Assembly (NCBI GenBank): GCA_002240395.1
Contig: CP016836.1
Location: forward strand, 2,418,001-2,482,000
Source: Xanthomonas citri pv. mangiferaeindicae
GTDB lineage: Bacteria; Pseudomonadota; Gammaproteobacteria; Xanthomonadales; Xanthomonadaceae
Length of the DNA: 64,000 nucleotides
Direction: 5' to 3'
The translations under genes and the position numbers were made by a program. Under the pieces are notes generated by a model that had not been told where the DNA came from, ran no database searches, and saw nothing but the letters and a program-made list of their open reading frames with translations. Below are positions 18,341 through 27,103 of this stretch, one piece after another. Numbering within the stretch: position 1 is the stretch's first letter; every line of letters starts with the position of its first letter.

Positions 18341-18781
18341 CGGCGCCGCCGCGCCGTCCATCCTCAGATCCACGGCGCAGGCGCGCAGGGCGTGCGATTG
18401 CGTGCCGGTGGACGCGCTGTTCGACGCCGACCGCACGGCGCTGCTGGCATGCCGGGCATCCGCTTCAATGCGTTCTGCCGTGATCGCGTGCTGTTTTTTG
18501 CGCGTGACTTGCCCGCGCCCACGTCCCCGTTGTGCGGCATATGCAGCGCCGCTCACATGGCTGAACGCAGAGCATCATGCGAAAGTGTGATGCTCGCCGC
18601 ATTTATTATCTAAAAATTAACGGGAACGGCCATTGCACGCGAACATGACTGTCGCGTAGCGTCAGTTTGCGGTCAGTTTCGTCATGCCGCATACGTTGCG
18701 GGTCGGCCATCGCCCATCGCGATGTGTCCGACTCCGGCCCCGCGCCGCAGCGTCGGCGCGCCCACCGTTTCGGGGTTTCCC
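18341..18781 (+). other. long 5' region of the S8 protease gene
   Basis: A 441-bp gap with no convincing gene; short open frames here lack family matches and ribosome sites. Around 18600-18622 it turns AT-rich, with TATTAT at 18604-18609 and ATCTAAAAATTAA after it, plausibly the -10 region of the protease promoter. Closer to the gene, GTCAGTTT occurs twice, at 18661-18668 and 18672-18679, exactly 11 bases apart. The length of leader (about 170 bases from the AT patch) would leave room for regulation. Confidence 0.5.
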
Positions 18782-20512
18782 ATGTCGAAGATGTCCATTC
18801 CCTCCCGTCGCCTTCAGCGCCGCGCCCTTGTGGCGGCAACGCTGCTGGCGCTCGCAGCGCCGCTGGCCGCGGCGCAGGCGGTCGAGCGGCTCGATCTCGC
18901 CGGGCTGCAATCGGCCGAGCAGCACGATCGCTTCATCGTCAAATATCGGGACGGCAGCGCCGCGCAGGCGCAGCCGGCCTCGATCAATGCGGCGCTGGGG
19001 ACCGTGGCCGGTCGCCTGGCCGTCGGCGGCGGCAAGCAGCTGCGGCTCGAGCACCTGCGACGCACCGCGGTCGGCGCCGATGTCGTGCGCACCAGCCGCA
19101 AGCTGGATCGGGCCGATGCCGAATCGGTGATGCGCCAACTCGCCGCCGATCCCGATGTCGAGTACGTCGAGGTCGACAAGCGCAACCACGTGCTGTGGAC
19201 GCCCAACGATCCGCGCTTCAGCCAGCAGTACGGGTTCGGCACCGGAGCCGGAGGCATCCGCGCGACCACCGCCTGGGACGTGACCCGCGGTGCTGGCACC
19301 GTCGTCGCGGTGCTCGATACCGGCATCACCTCGCACAGCGACCTGAATGCCAACATCCTGCCCGGCTACGACTTCATCAGTGATCCGACGATCGCAGGCG
19401 ATGGCAATGGCCGCGATGCTGATCCCAGCGATCCGGGCGATTTCGACGGCATCTATGCCTCGAGCTGGCATGGCACGCACGTCGCGGGCACGGTCGCGGC
19501 GGTCACCAACAACGGCGTCGGCGTGGCCGGCACCGCGCCGCTGGCCAAGGTGGTGCCCGTCCGCGTCCTTGGCCGGGGCGGCGGTTACGACTCCGACATC
19601 GCCGACGCGGTGATCTGGGCCTCGGGCGGTACGGTCTCCGGGGTGCCCGCCAACCAGAATCCGGCCGAGGTCATCAACCTGAGCCTGGGCGGACGCGGCA
19701 CCTGCGGCAACACGATGCAAAGTGCGATCAATGGTGCGATCGGCCGCGGTACCACGCTTGTGATCGCCGCTGGCAACAGCAACGCCAACGTCTCGGGCTT
19801 CTCGCCGGCCAACTGCGCCGATGTCATCGCGGTCGCTTCCAATACCAGCACCGGTGCGCGGTCGAGCTTCTCCAACTACGGCACCGGCATCACGCTCTCG
19901 GCGCCCGGCTCGGGCATCGTCTCCACGCTCAACAGCGGCCAGACCACGCCGGGCAGCGAGAGCTACGCCTCCTACGACGGCACCTCGATGGCCGCACCGC
20001 ATGTCGCCGGTGTGGTCGCGCTGGTGCAGTCGGTGTCCAATCCGGCCAAGACGCCGGCCCAGATCAAGGCCCTGCTGATCAGCACGGCGCGCGCGTTCCC
20101 ATCGACCCCGTCCCAGCCGATCGGCGCGGGCATCGTCGATGCGAAGGCCGCGGTGGATGCCGCGTCGGGCGGCGGTACCGGCCCGGGACCCGATCCGGGC
20201 GACGGCAGTCTGGTCGTGGGCACGCCGATCACCGGGCTGTCGGGCGGCACCGGCAGCAGCCAGTTCTGGACGGTCAACGTGCCGTCGGGGGCGACCAACC
20301 TCGTCATCGCACTGTCTGGGGGCAGCGGCGATGCCGACCTGTACGTCCGGCGCGGCGCGCAGCCGACGACCTCGACCTGGGACTGCCGTCCCTACCGGTC
20401 GGGCAACAACGAAAGCTGCGCGTTCGCCGCGCCGCAAGCCGGGACGTACCACGTCCTGGTGCGCGGTTATTCATCGTTCTCGGGGGTCACGTTGCGCGCC
20501 GATCACAACTAG
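18782..20512 (+). CDS. secreted subtilisin-like serine protease (S8) with I9 and PPC domains
   Basis: A 576-residue preproenzyme. A signal peptide (about residues 1-33) leads to an I9 propeptide (HDRFIVKYRDG ... YVEVDK) to about residue 140. The S8 catalytic domain follows with D179 in AVLDTGI, H230 in WHGTHVAGT and S402 in GTSMAAPH. A short G/P/D-rich linker joins a PPC domain at about 480-576. The propeptide would fold and inhibit the enzyme until secretion, and the PPC domain is usually removed later. ATG 18782 precedes a typical signal sequence. A strong terminator follows at 20582-20616. Confidence 0.95.
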   Translation: MSKMSIPSRRLQRRALVAATLLALAAPLAAAQAVERLDLAGLQSAEQHDRFIVKYRDGSAAQAQPASINAALGTVAGRLAVGGGKQLRLEHLRRTAVGADVVRTSRKLDRADAESVMRQLAADPDVEYVEVDKRNHVLWTPNDPRFSQQYGFGTGAGGIRATTAWDVTRGAGTVVAVLDTGITSHSDLNANILPGYDFISDPTIAGDGNGRDADPSDPGDFDGIYASSWHGTHVAGTVAAVTNNGVGVAGTAPLAKVVPVRVLGRGGGYDSDIADAVIWASGGTVSGVPANQNPAEVINLSLGGRGTCGNTMQSAINGAIGRGTTLVIAAGNSNANVSGFSPANCADVIAVASNTSTGARSSFSNYGTGITLSAPGSGIVSTLNSGQTTPGSESYASYDGTSMAAPHVAGVVALVQSVSNPAKTPAQIKALLISTARAFPSTPSQPIGAGIVDAKAAVDAASGGGTGPGPDPGDGSLVVGTPITGLSGGTGSSQFWTVNVPSGATNLVIALSGGSGDADLYVRRGAQPTTSTWDCRPYRSGNNESCAFAAPQAGTYHVLVRGYSSFSGVTLRADHN

Positions 20513-20581
20513 CGCGGCGGGGATGCAGGGCTCGGGGATAGAGGGCAGGCGGCACGCCGTGATCGTCGCGCGTGTCGCCGG

Positions 20582-20616
20582 CGGAGCACACCGGTCTTCG
20601 GCGTGCTCCGTTTTTT
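20582..20616 (+). terminator. intrinsic terminator after the S8 protease gene
   Basis: CGGAGCAC at 20582-20589 pairs with GTGCTCCG at 20603-20610, extended by inner CCG/CGG pairs, followed at once by six T residues (20611-20616). This separates the S8 gene from the S1 gene 30 bases later, so the S1 gene either relies on read-through or has its promoter inside this interval. Confidence 0.85.
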
Positions 20617-20645
20617 CGGTGCAATCCAACCAGGGGTAGAAAGGG

Positions 20646-22967
20646 ATGAAGACTCTGATCGCAAGCCTCACCGCCGGCGCGTTATCGCTCGGCATCGCGA
20701 CGGCGGCGCCGCGCGACGCGCGACCCGCGGCGTTCGCCAATCGGTTGCCGGCCGAACACACTGTCGAGCTCAAGCGCATGCCGGGTGTGGACGTCGCCCG
20801 GCTGCGCGCCGAGGACGCCCGGCAATCGCGCACCCAGGGCCTGCGCCCGGTGCGGTTCGCCGCGCCGCTGGCCGTGGACCTGACGCCGGCCGATGCCGGC
20901 GACTGGGACGAGATCGCCGGCGGCAACCTCGTCTGGCGGCTGCGTGTGGAATCGAAGGATGCGCTGTCGCTGAACTTCGGTTTCTCCGAGTACCACATGC
21001 CCGAGGGCGGGCGCCTGCTGATCTATCCGGCGGGGCTGGACCGCAACGCCGACCCCGAGGCGATCCGCGCCTTCGACGCCGCCGACAACAAGCCGCACGG
21101 CGCGCTGTGGACGCCGATCGTGCCGGGCGACAGTGCGGTGCTGGAAGTCGTGGTGCCGAAGGCCAAGCTGCCCGAACTCAAGCTGCGGCTGACCAGCGTC
21201 AACCACGACTACGTCGGCTTCGGTCGGCTCGCGCGCGAAGGCGCGCTGGCACAGACCAAGGGCGTGTCGGGCAGTTGCAACGTCGATGTGGTCTGCCCCG
21301 ACGGCGACGACTTCCGTGAGGAGATCCCTTCCGTCGGCGCGTACTCGCGCTTCGGTACGTTCTACTGCAGCGGCTCGTTGCTCAACAACACCGCCGGCGA
21401 TCGCAAGATGTACTTCCTGACCGCGCACCATTGCAGCATGGGCACCGCGGACGCGGCGGCCAGCATCGTCGTGTACTGGAACTACGAGAATTCGACCTGC
21501 CGCACGCCGGGCAGCTCCGCCAGTGGGGCCAACGGCGATGGCAGCCTGGCGCAGAACCAGACTGGCGCGGTCGTGCGCGCGACCCATGCCGGCTCTGACT
21601 TCACCCTGCTCGAGCTCGACACCCCGGCCGACCCGGCGTTCGCACTGAGCTGGTCGGGCTGGGACCGCCGCGATCTCGCACCGAGCGGCGCCACCGGCAT
21701 CCACCATCCGCGGGTGGCCGAGAAGCGCATCACCCATTCCGACAATCCGTTGCGCGTCGAGGGCTACCTGGGCGCCAGTGGCAACAGCCATCTGTGGGTG
21801 CAGTGGAACCCGCGTGGCACCACCGAAGGCGGATCCTCGGGCTCGCCGCTCTACAGCCCCGAGGGCCGTGTGATCGGCCAGTTGCATGGCGGCTACGCCT
21901 CCTGCACGACGACCGGCGCCGACCACGTCGACTGGTACGGCCGGCTGTTCACCTCCTGGACCGGCGGCGGCACCGCAGCGACCTCGCTGGCGAGTTGGCT
22001 CGATGCGGGCGGCACCGGTGCGCAGTTCGTCGATACCCTGACCGCCGACGGCGGCGTGGAACCGGGTGCGCCGACCGCAGACTTCACCTATGCGATCGAT
22101 CCCGACACGCTGACCGTGACCTTCACCGACGCCTCCACTGCAGGCGAGGACGCGATCGACAGCCGGTCGTGGACGTTCGGCGATGGCGCCAGTTCGACCC
22201 AGGCCAGCCCGGTGCACACCTATGCCGAAGCCGGGACCTATACGGTCACGCTGACGGTGACCGACACCGAGGGCCGCAGCCACAGCCATAGCGAGTCCCT
22301 GGAGGTTGGGGACACCGGTCCGGACGCAATCGCGATCGAGAACGGCGTGGCCGTTCCGGGCCTGAGTGGCGCGGCGGGCAGCGAGCAGCTTTACAGCCTG
22401 GTCGTGCCCGAAGGCGTCAGCGGCCCGCTGCTGATCACGACCTCGGGCGGCACCGGCAACGTCTCGCTGTACGTCAGCCGCGACGCCGAGCCTGGCCCGG
22501 ACGCGGCCGATTTCCGCTCCCAGCGGCCCGGCAACAACGAGTCGATCCGGATCGTCGACCCGGAAGCCGGCACCTACTACATCAAGCTGGTGGGCACCGC
22601 GGCCTTCGCCAACGTCAGGCTCCAGGCGCGCCATGCCGAGCCCAGCGACGGCGGCGGCCAGGGATCGCTGCGCAACGGCGTGCCGGTGACCGGCATCTCA
22701 GGCGAAGCGGGCAGCGCGCAGTATTGGACGGTGCAGGTGCCAGCCGGCACCATGAGCCTGGATGTGACGATGAGCGGCGGCACCGGCGACGGCGACCTGT
22801 ACGTGCGCTACGGCGAGCAGCCCACGACCAGTGCCTACGACTGCCGACCCTATCGCTTCGGCAACGAGGAAAGCTGCTCATTCGTCAATCCGCAGCCCGG
22901 CACATGGCATGTGATGGTGCACGCCTACTCGGCGATTTCGGGCGTCACCTTGACGGCCGAATACTGA
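20646..22967 (+). CDS. secreted lysyl endopeptidase-type serine protease with PKD and two PPC domains
   Basis: A 773-residue secreted protease close to Achromobacter protease I (lysyl endopeptidase, family S1). Signal peptide at about 1-20, a propeptide to about residue 210, then the catalytic domain with H262 in LTAHHC, D318 in SDFTLLEL and S398 in GSSGSP. An aspartate in HVDWYGR aligns with the lysine-specificity aspartate of API, so Lys-X cleavage is likely. A PKD domain (about 475-555; YAEAGTYTVTLTV) and two PPC domains follow; the last is very like the PPC of the S8 protease upstream. AGAAAGGG before the ATG is a good ribosome site. Confidence 0.94.
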   Translation: MKTLIASLTAGALSLGIATAAPRDARPAAFANRLPAEHTVELKRMPGVDVARLRAEDARQSRTQGLRPVRFAAPLAVDLTPADAGDWDEIAGGNLVWRLRVESKDALSLNFGFSEYHMPEGGRLLIYPAGLDRNADPEAIRAFDAADNKPHGALWTPIVPGDSAVLEVVVPKAKLPELKLRLTSVNHDYVGFGRLAREGALAQTKGVSGSCNVDVVCPDGDDFREEIPSVGAYSRFGTFYCSGSLLNNTAGDRKMYFLTAHHCSMGTADAAASIVVYWNYENSTCRTPGSSASGANGDGSLAQNQTGAVVRATHAGSDFTLLELDTPADPAFALSWSGWDRRDLAPSGATGIHHPRVAEKRITHSDNPLRVEGYLGASGNSHLWVQWNPRGTTEGGSSGSPLYSPEGRVIGQLHGGYASCTTTGADHVDWYGRLFTSWTGGGTAATSLASWLDAGGTGAQFVDTLTADGGVEPGAPTADFTYAIDPDTLTVTFTDASTAGEDAIDSRSWTFGDGASSTQASPVHTYAEAGTYTVTLTVTDTEGRSHSHSESLEVGDTGPDAIAIENGVAVPGLSGAAGSEQLYSLVVPEGVSGPLLITTSGGTGNVSLYVSRDAEPGPDAADFRSQRPGNNESIRIVDPEAGTYYIKLVGTAAFANVRLQARHAEPSDGGGQGSLRNGVPVTGISGEAGSAQYWTVQVPAGTMSLDVTMSGGTGDGDLYVRYGEQPTTSAYDCRPYRFGNEESCSFVNPQPGTWHVMVHAYSAISGVTLTAEY

Positions 22968-23167
22968 TCGTGAATGCCTGATCGGCGGCGGTTGCAGGCA
23001 GGGATGCCTGTAGCCGCCGTGGATCGAGCGTGCGATGCGGCGCCGGCGGCTGTCTGGCGGGACAGTGCAGCATGTCGCGCAATCGTCTTGCGGCCTTCAT
23101 CCCGGCATCGCCAGCATGAAGGCATGCTCGACCACGCCGCAGTCCGCGGTTTCGACAGGGCAGGGTC

Positions 23168-23572
23168 ATGCGTCCGATTTCGATGGGCTACGCCATTCTG
23201 GCCGTGGCGGTGCTGTGCGCACCGGTCGCGGCGCTGATGGCCTCGCGTGGCCCCGACGCGCCCGCGCCGCACAATGAGCCCGCCATGCAGCAGCGTTTCA
23301 TCGTCAAGTATCGGGCCGGCACCGAGCCGGCGCGCGACCCGCACGCCGTGCAGACGCACCTGGACCAGGTGGCCGAGGCCCTGCCGCAGACTGGCAAGGC
23401 GGCTTCGGCGCCGAAGCTGTCGTGGCTGCGCCGACTGGCCGTCGGGGCGGATGTGTTCTCGGTCGACCCCGCGCTCGACGCGGCCGGCACACGCCGCCTG
23501 CTCGAGGCGTTGCAAGCCGATGCCGATGTCGACTACGCCGAACCCGACGGCGTCATGACCATCCAGCGCTGA
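23168..23572 (+). CDS. free-standing I9 propeptide-like exported protein
   Basis: A 134-residue protein with an N-terminal membrane/signal segment (YAILAVAVLCAPVAALMA) and then a complete I9 domain: QRFIVKYRAGTEP, a middle with WLRRLAVGADVFSV, and LEALQADADVDYAEPDGVM at the end. It aligns with the propeptide of the S8 protease at 18782 (RFIVKYRDG ... LRRTAVGADVV ... DPDVEYVEVD). It then stops, and the DNA after it holds no catalytic domain. Free I9 proteins elsewhere act as protease inhibitors or folding helpers, which is the likely role here toward the neighbouring protease. Start ATG 23168. Confidence 0.85.
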   Translation: MRPISMGYAILAVAVLCAPVAALMASRGPDAPAPHNEPAMQQRFIVKYRAGTEPARDPHAVQTHLDQVAEALPQTGKAASAPKLSWLRRLAVGADVFSVDPALDAAGTRRLLEALQADADVDYAEPDGVMTIQR

Positions 23573-23588
23573 AGGGCGGGGCGCTTCC

Positions 23589-24077
23589 TCAGGCCACCGG
23601 CTCGAAGCGGTTGGCCTCGACATTCTTGCGGACCTTGAGCGGGTCCCAGATCCGGCCGTTCATCGCCACGTAGACCCCCGGTGGCTTGGACTGGACGGCC
23701 CCCACTGCGGTGCCGATATTGAATTCGGCGTCCGAGCCGCGGAAGCGCGCCGGGCTCAGTGCCCCGGTCAGCACGATGGTCTTGTCGGTGATCGAGGCCA
23801 GCACCTTCGCGGTCTCGACCATCGAGTCGGTGCCATGGGTCAGTAGCACGTGGCGTGCAGGCTGCGCGGCGATCGTCGCGCGGATCAGCTCGCGGTCGTC
23901 GTCGGTGATGTGCAGCGAATCCTTGCGGATGATCGGAATGACCCGGAACCGGAACGCGACGCCCAACTCCTCGAGCATGCGTCCGATCTGCGGTTCGCCG
24001 ACCTGGTAGTCCGATTTGTCGTCGAAGTAGATCTTGTCGATCGTGCCACCGGTGGTGACGATCAGCAGCTCGTCCAT
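23589..24077 (-). CDS. asparaginase-domain protein (N-terminal domain only)
   Basis: A 162-residue protein matching the N-terminal domain of L-asparaginases. IVTTGGTIDKIYFDD holds the first catalytic threonine, and LLTHGTDSM the second THGTD motif. Ordinary asparaginases are about 330 residues with a second domain that completes the subunit contacts; here the protein ends in EANRFEPVA. Equally short forms occur in related Xanthomonadaceae, so this is a family trait and not a fresh truncation. Start ATG 24077; ATG 24083 also in frame. Activity unproven. Confidence 0.87.
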   Translation of the reverse strand: MDELLIVTTGGTIDKIYFDDKSDYQVGEPQIGRMLEELGVAFRFRVIPIIRKDSLHITDDDRELIRATIAAQPARHVLLTHGTDSMVETAKVLASITDKTIVLTGALSPARFRGSDAEFNIGTAVGAVQSKPPGVYVAMNGRIWDPLKVRKNVEANRFEPVA

Positions 24078-24186
24078 TGCCATGACATCTGTGTGGAGTG
24101 GGGGGAATGATAGCGGGGCCGATCGTGACTGCGCGATCAGCGATCCAATGCTCGGCACGCGGTGCCCGGCCTTGCGCCGTCGCCGC

Positions 24187-24534
24187 TCATGCGTCGCTGC
24201 GCTTGCGCGAGAAGCGCGCGCGCATGCCCGGCAGGCTGGCCGAGAACACGACGATCAGCGACAGCGCGATGCCGGCCCAGGCAAAGTGCCCCTGCTCGGG
24301 CTGCGACCAGGCGTACATCACCCCGTGCGAGAACCAGAACAGCGCTGCAATGCCCGACCACAACGGCGCGCTGGGCGCGCCGCGCAGCACGCCGGCGAGC
24401 AGCAGCAGCGGCGGCAGCACGAATACCAGCAAGGCCGCGCCGAAATGCGCATCGCCCCAGTGCCAGGCCAGGTACAGCAGCGCGATCGCGGCGAGCGCGC
24501 CGGCGAGCACGGGGCGCGAACCTCCGGCCCTCAT
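24187..24534 (-). CDS. DUF2069 membrane protein
   Basis: A 115-residue inner-membrane protein of the DUF2069 family with four helices; WSGIAALFWFSHGVMYAWSQPEQ (seen in parts) is the conserved core. ATG 24534 overlaps the stop of wrbA by 4 bases. In gammaproteobacteria DUF2069 genes often follow wrbA, as here. Function unknown. Confidence 0.87.
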   Translation of the reverse strand: MRAGGSRPVLAGALAAIALLYLAWHWGDAHFGAALLVFVLPPLLLLAGVLRGAPSAPLWSGIAALFWFSHGVMYAWSQPEQGHFAWAGIALSLIVVFSASLPGMRARFSRKRSDA

Positions 24535-25124
24535 GCCGCGAGCTTGCCGGCCAGCATCGCGATCCGCCGGCCCAGCGCGCGGGCGAGCACGGCCTCGTCG
24601 TCGCTCGGCTGTGGGTCGTCCTGCTGACCGGCGACGTGGCTGGCGCCGTACGGCGTGCCGCCGCCGCGCGTGCTGGTCAGCGCGGGCTCGGTGTAGGGAA
24701 TGCCGGCGATCACGCAGCCGTGATGCAGCAGCGGCACGAGCATCGTCAGCAGCGTCGCCTCCTGGCCGCCATGCTGGGTCGCGGTCGAGGTGAATACCCC
24801 GGCCGGCTTGCCGACCAGCGTGCCGCTCGCCCATTCGGCGCCCAGGCCGTCGAGGAAGTGCTTGAGCGGGGCGGCCATGTTGCCGAACCGGGTCGGGCTG
24901 CCAAGCAGCAGGCCGGCGCACTCGGCCAGGTCGGCGCGTTCGACGTAAGGTGCGCCGTCCTCGGGCACCGGCGGCGCGGCGGCCTGGGTGATGGCGGCGA
25001 CCGGTGGCACGGTGCGCAGCCGGGCCTGCATGCCGTCGACTTCGCCGATGCCCCGCGCGATCTGGCGGGCGAGGCGGGCAACCGAGCCGTTGCGGCTGTA
25101 GTAAAGAACGAGGATTTCGGGCAT
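24531..25124 (-). CDS. wrbA: NAD(P)H:quinone oxidoreductase WrbA
   Basis: A 197-residue flavodoxin-fold FMN quinone reductase. The N-terminal VLYYSRNGSVARLA binds the FMN phosphate, SPTRFGNMAAPLKHFLD is the WrbA-specific FMN loop, and TQHGGQEATL follows. It reduces quinones by two electrons, limiting oxidative stress. Length fits the family. It is the first gene of a pair with the DUF2069 gene, and is divergent from the YihY gene. Confidence 0.93.
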   Translation of the reverse strand: MPEILVLYYSRNGSVARLARQIARGIGEVDGMQARLRTVPPVAAITQAAAPPVPEDGAPYVERADLAECAGLLLGSPTRFGNMAAPLKHFLDGLGAEWASGTLVGKPAGVFTSTATQHGGQEATLLTMLVPLLHHGCVIAGIPYTEPALTSTRGGGTPYGASHVAGQQDDPQPSDDEAVLARALGRRIAMLAGKLAA

Positions 25125-25238
25125 CGATACGATCTGCGGTGCAGGACGTTCAGTGTGACAGGCCCAGGCGGCGGTGTCCGGCCGCGGGCACCGGGACCCT
25201 CCGCGCTGCCCGCGTCATCGCTTTGCTACGCTGCGCCG

Positions 25239-26513
25239 ATGGAACCGCTCGACACCCTGAGCCGCTGGAGCGAGCGCATCACCGACCGCGCACGGGCGCT
25301 GTCGTTCGCGCGTTTTTTGTGGCGGCGCTTTCTCGACGACCGCTTGTTCGAGGCGGCCGGTGCGCTGGCCTTCACGACTGTGTTTGCGCTGGTACCGCTG
25401 TCGATGGTGGTGTTCGGCGTGCTGACCGCGTTCCCCGCATTCGGCCAGTGGCGCGACCAGCTCAGCGATTACATCTTCTCCAACTTCGTGCCCAGCAGCG
25501 CGCGCGCGGTGGAAGCGGTGCTGCTGCAACTGTCGGCCAATACCGGGCAACTGACGACGATCGGCGTGGTGGCGCTGGTGATCTCGGTGTTGGTCACGCT
25601 GCTCAGCATCGAGGGCACCTTCAATCGGATCTGGCGGGTGAAGTCGGCGCGGCCGACGGTCGGCCGCTTCCTGGTGTACTGGACCGTGCTCACGCTTGGC
25701 GCGCTGATCGCGACCGCGAGCCTGGCGGTGTCGGCGCGGTTCTTCGCGCTGGAGATCTTCAGTACCGAGTCGGGGCGCTGGTTGCGCGGCGCGATGCTGT
25801 GGGCGGCGCCGATGCTGATCGAACTGACGGCATTCGCGACGATCTTCCGGGTCGTCCCGCACCGCACCGTGCAGTGGCGGCATGCGTTCGCAGGCGCCGC
25901 GCTGTCGGTGCTGCTGTCGGAACTGGTGAAGTGGGGCATCGGCCTGTATCTGGGCAGCTTCAGTGCCTACGAAAAGATCTACGGTCAGATCGCGTTCCTG
26001 CCGATCTTCCTGCTGTGGGTGTATCTGGGCTGGGTCGCGATCCTGCTCGGCGCCTCGTTCGCGTCGTCGATCTCGGCCTTCCGCTATCAACCGGCGCACC
26101 TGCGCCTGCCGCGCGGCTACGAACTCTATGGCCTGCTGCGCATGCTCGGCCGCTTCGCCGAGGCGCGCCCGTCCGGGCGCGGCCTGCACAGCGACGAGAT
26201 CCAGGCGCTGGAGCCGATGCTGACCGACGCCCTGGTCCAGCAGATGCTCGCCCAACTGGAGGAGATCCAGCTGCTGCGTCGCGCCGAGACCGGCGAATGG
26301 CTGCTGGCCCGCGACCTCGACGGCCTGAGCCTGGCCGAGCTCTACGAAGCCTGCCATCTGCGCATCCCGATCGAGGAAGCGCTCCTGCCGTGCCGCGACG
26401 ACCCTCTGGGCGTCGCCGCGTCGGCCGCCCTCGACGACCTGCGCATTCCCTTGCGCGACCTGCTCAAGCGCCGGGTTGCCAGCGTCTACGCCCCACCGGA
26501 GACTTCCGCATGA
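25239..26513 (+). CDS. YihY/virulence factor BrkB family membrane protein
   Basis: A 424-residue protein whose first 290 residues form the six-helix YihY domain: AAGALAFTTVFALVPLSMV, then FNRIWRV, and FLPIFLLWVYLGWVAILLGA (seen in parts). The C-terminal 130 residues are soluble and helical. The family was once called ribonuclease BN, which was a mistake. Actual function is unknown. Its stop overlaps the start of the thioredoxin-like gene by 4 bases. Confidence 0.92.
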   Translation: MEPLDTLSRWSERITDRARALSFARFLWRRFLDDRLFEAAGALAFTTVFALVPLSMVVFGVLTAFPAFGQWRDQLSDYIFSNFVPSSARAVEAVLLQLSANTGQLTTIGVVALVISVLVTLLSIEGTFNRIWRVKSARPTVGRFLVYWTVLTLGALIATASLAVSARFFALEIFSTESGRWLRGAMLWAAPMLIELTAFATIFRVVPHRTVQWRHAFAGAALSVLLSELVKWGIGLYLGSFSAYEKIYGQIAFLPIFLLWVYLGWVAILLGASFASSISAFRYQPAHLRLPRGYELYGLLRMLGRFAEARPSGRGLHSDEIQALEPMLTDALVQQMLAQLEEIQLLRRAETGEWLLARDLDGLSLAELYEACHLRIPIEEALLPCRDDPLGVAASAALDDLRIPLRDLLKRRVASVYAPPETSA

Positions 26514-27064
26514 TCCGCCGCCTCGTTCCCTGCCTCGCCCTCGCCGCTGCCCTCGTCGCCTGCCAGCGCGGCGATGAGGCTGCCGCCCCGGTCGACGATC
26601 GCGCCGCGGCCACGCCTGCTGGCGATACCGCGCCGGCATCGTCGCGCGAGCAGCCGGCGCTACGGGTCGAGACGATCGACGGCGGTACGTTCGATCTGGC
26701 CGAGCACCGCGGGCAATGGGTCGTCGTCAATTTCTGGGCCACCTGGTGCGCGCCGTGCCTGAAGGAGATGCCCGAGCTGTCGGCACTCGACGCGATGCGC
26801 GAGCATGTGCAGGTCGTGGGACTGGCCTACGAGGACACCACCGCCGAGGATCTGCGCACGTTCCTTGAGGCACGCCCGGTGGTCTATCCGATCGCGATCG
26901 TCGACACCTTCGAGCCGCCGGCCGATTTCGAGACGCCCAAGGGCCTGCCGATGACCTATCTCATCGGGCCCGACGGTCGGGTGGTCGAGAAGATCCTCGG
27001 GCCGGTCACTGCTGCGAGACTCGAGGAACTGATCGCGCAGGCGGGCGGGCCCGCAGTCGGCTGA
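26510..27064 (+). CDS. TlpA-like thioredoxin lipoprotein
   Basis: A 184-residue lipoprotein with a lipobox LVAC at about residue 18, an acidic/Ala/Pro linker, and a TlpA/ResA-type thioredoxin domain with the WCAPC active site and the cis-proline loop KGLPMTYLI. It is likely anchored to a membrane and acts on periplasmic disulfides, perhaps during cytochrome c maturation; the target is not shown. ATG 26510 overlaps the YihY stop (ATGA). Confidence 0.92.
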   Translation: MIRRLVPCLALAAALVACQRGDEAAAPVDDRAAATPAGDTAPASSREQPALRVETIDGGTFDLAEHRGQWVVVNFWATWCAPCLKEMPELSALDAMREHVQVVGLAYEDTTAEDLRTFLEARPVVYPIAIVDTFEPPADFETPKGLPMTYLIGPDGRVVEKILGPVTAARLEELIAQAGGPAVG

Positions 27065-27070
27065 GCTGCG

Positions 27071-27100
27071 CGACGCGCCCCGGCACGTGCCGGGGCGTCG
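27071..27100. terminator. palindromic hairpin between convergent genes
   Basis: A strong GC palindrome, with core GCCCCGGCACGTGCCGGGGC and flanking CGACGC/GCGTCG, lies between the ends of the thioredoxin gene (27064) and the serine hydrolase gene (27104). It reads the same on both strands and can serve both genes; no T-run is present. Confidence 0.6.
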
Positions 27101-27103
27101 GGA

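Noticed and set aside
18392..18613. Small ORF of 73 codons before the S8 protease
   Set aside because: No ribosome site, no family match, and its end runs through the AT-rich promoter-like patch.
18662..20452. A 596-codon minus-strand frame under the S8 protease
   Set aside because: Shadow of the protease gene; composition is not protein-like and no domain is visible.
20682..22634. A 650-codon minus-strand frame under the S1 protease
   Set aside because: Antisense shadow; the plus-strand product has signal peptide, catalytic triad and PPC domains.
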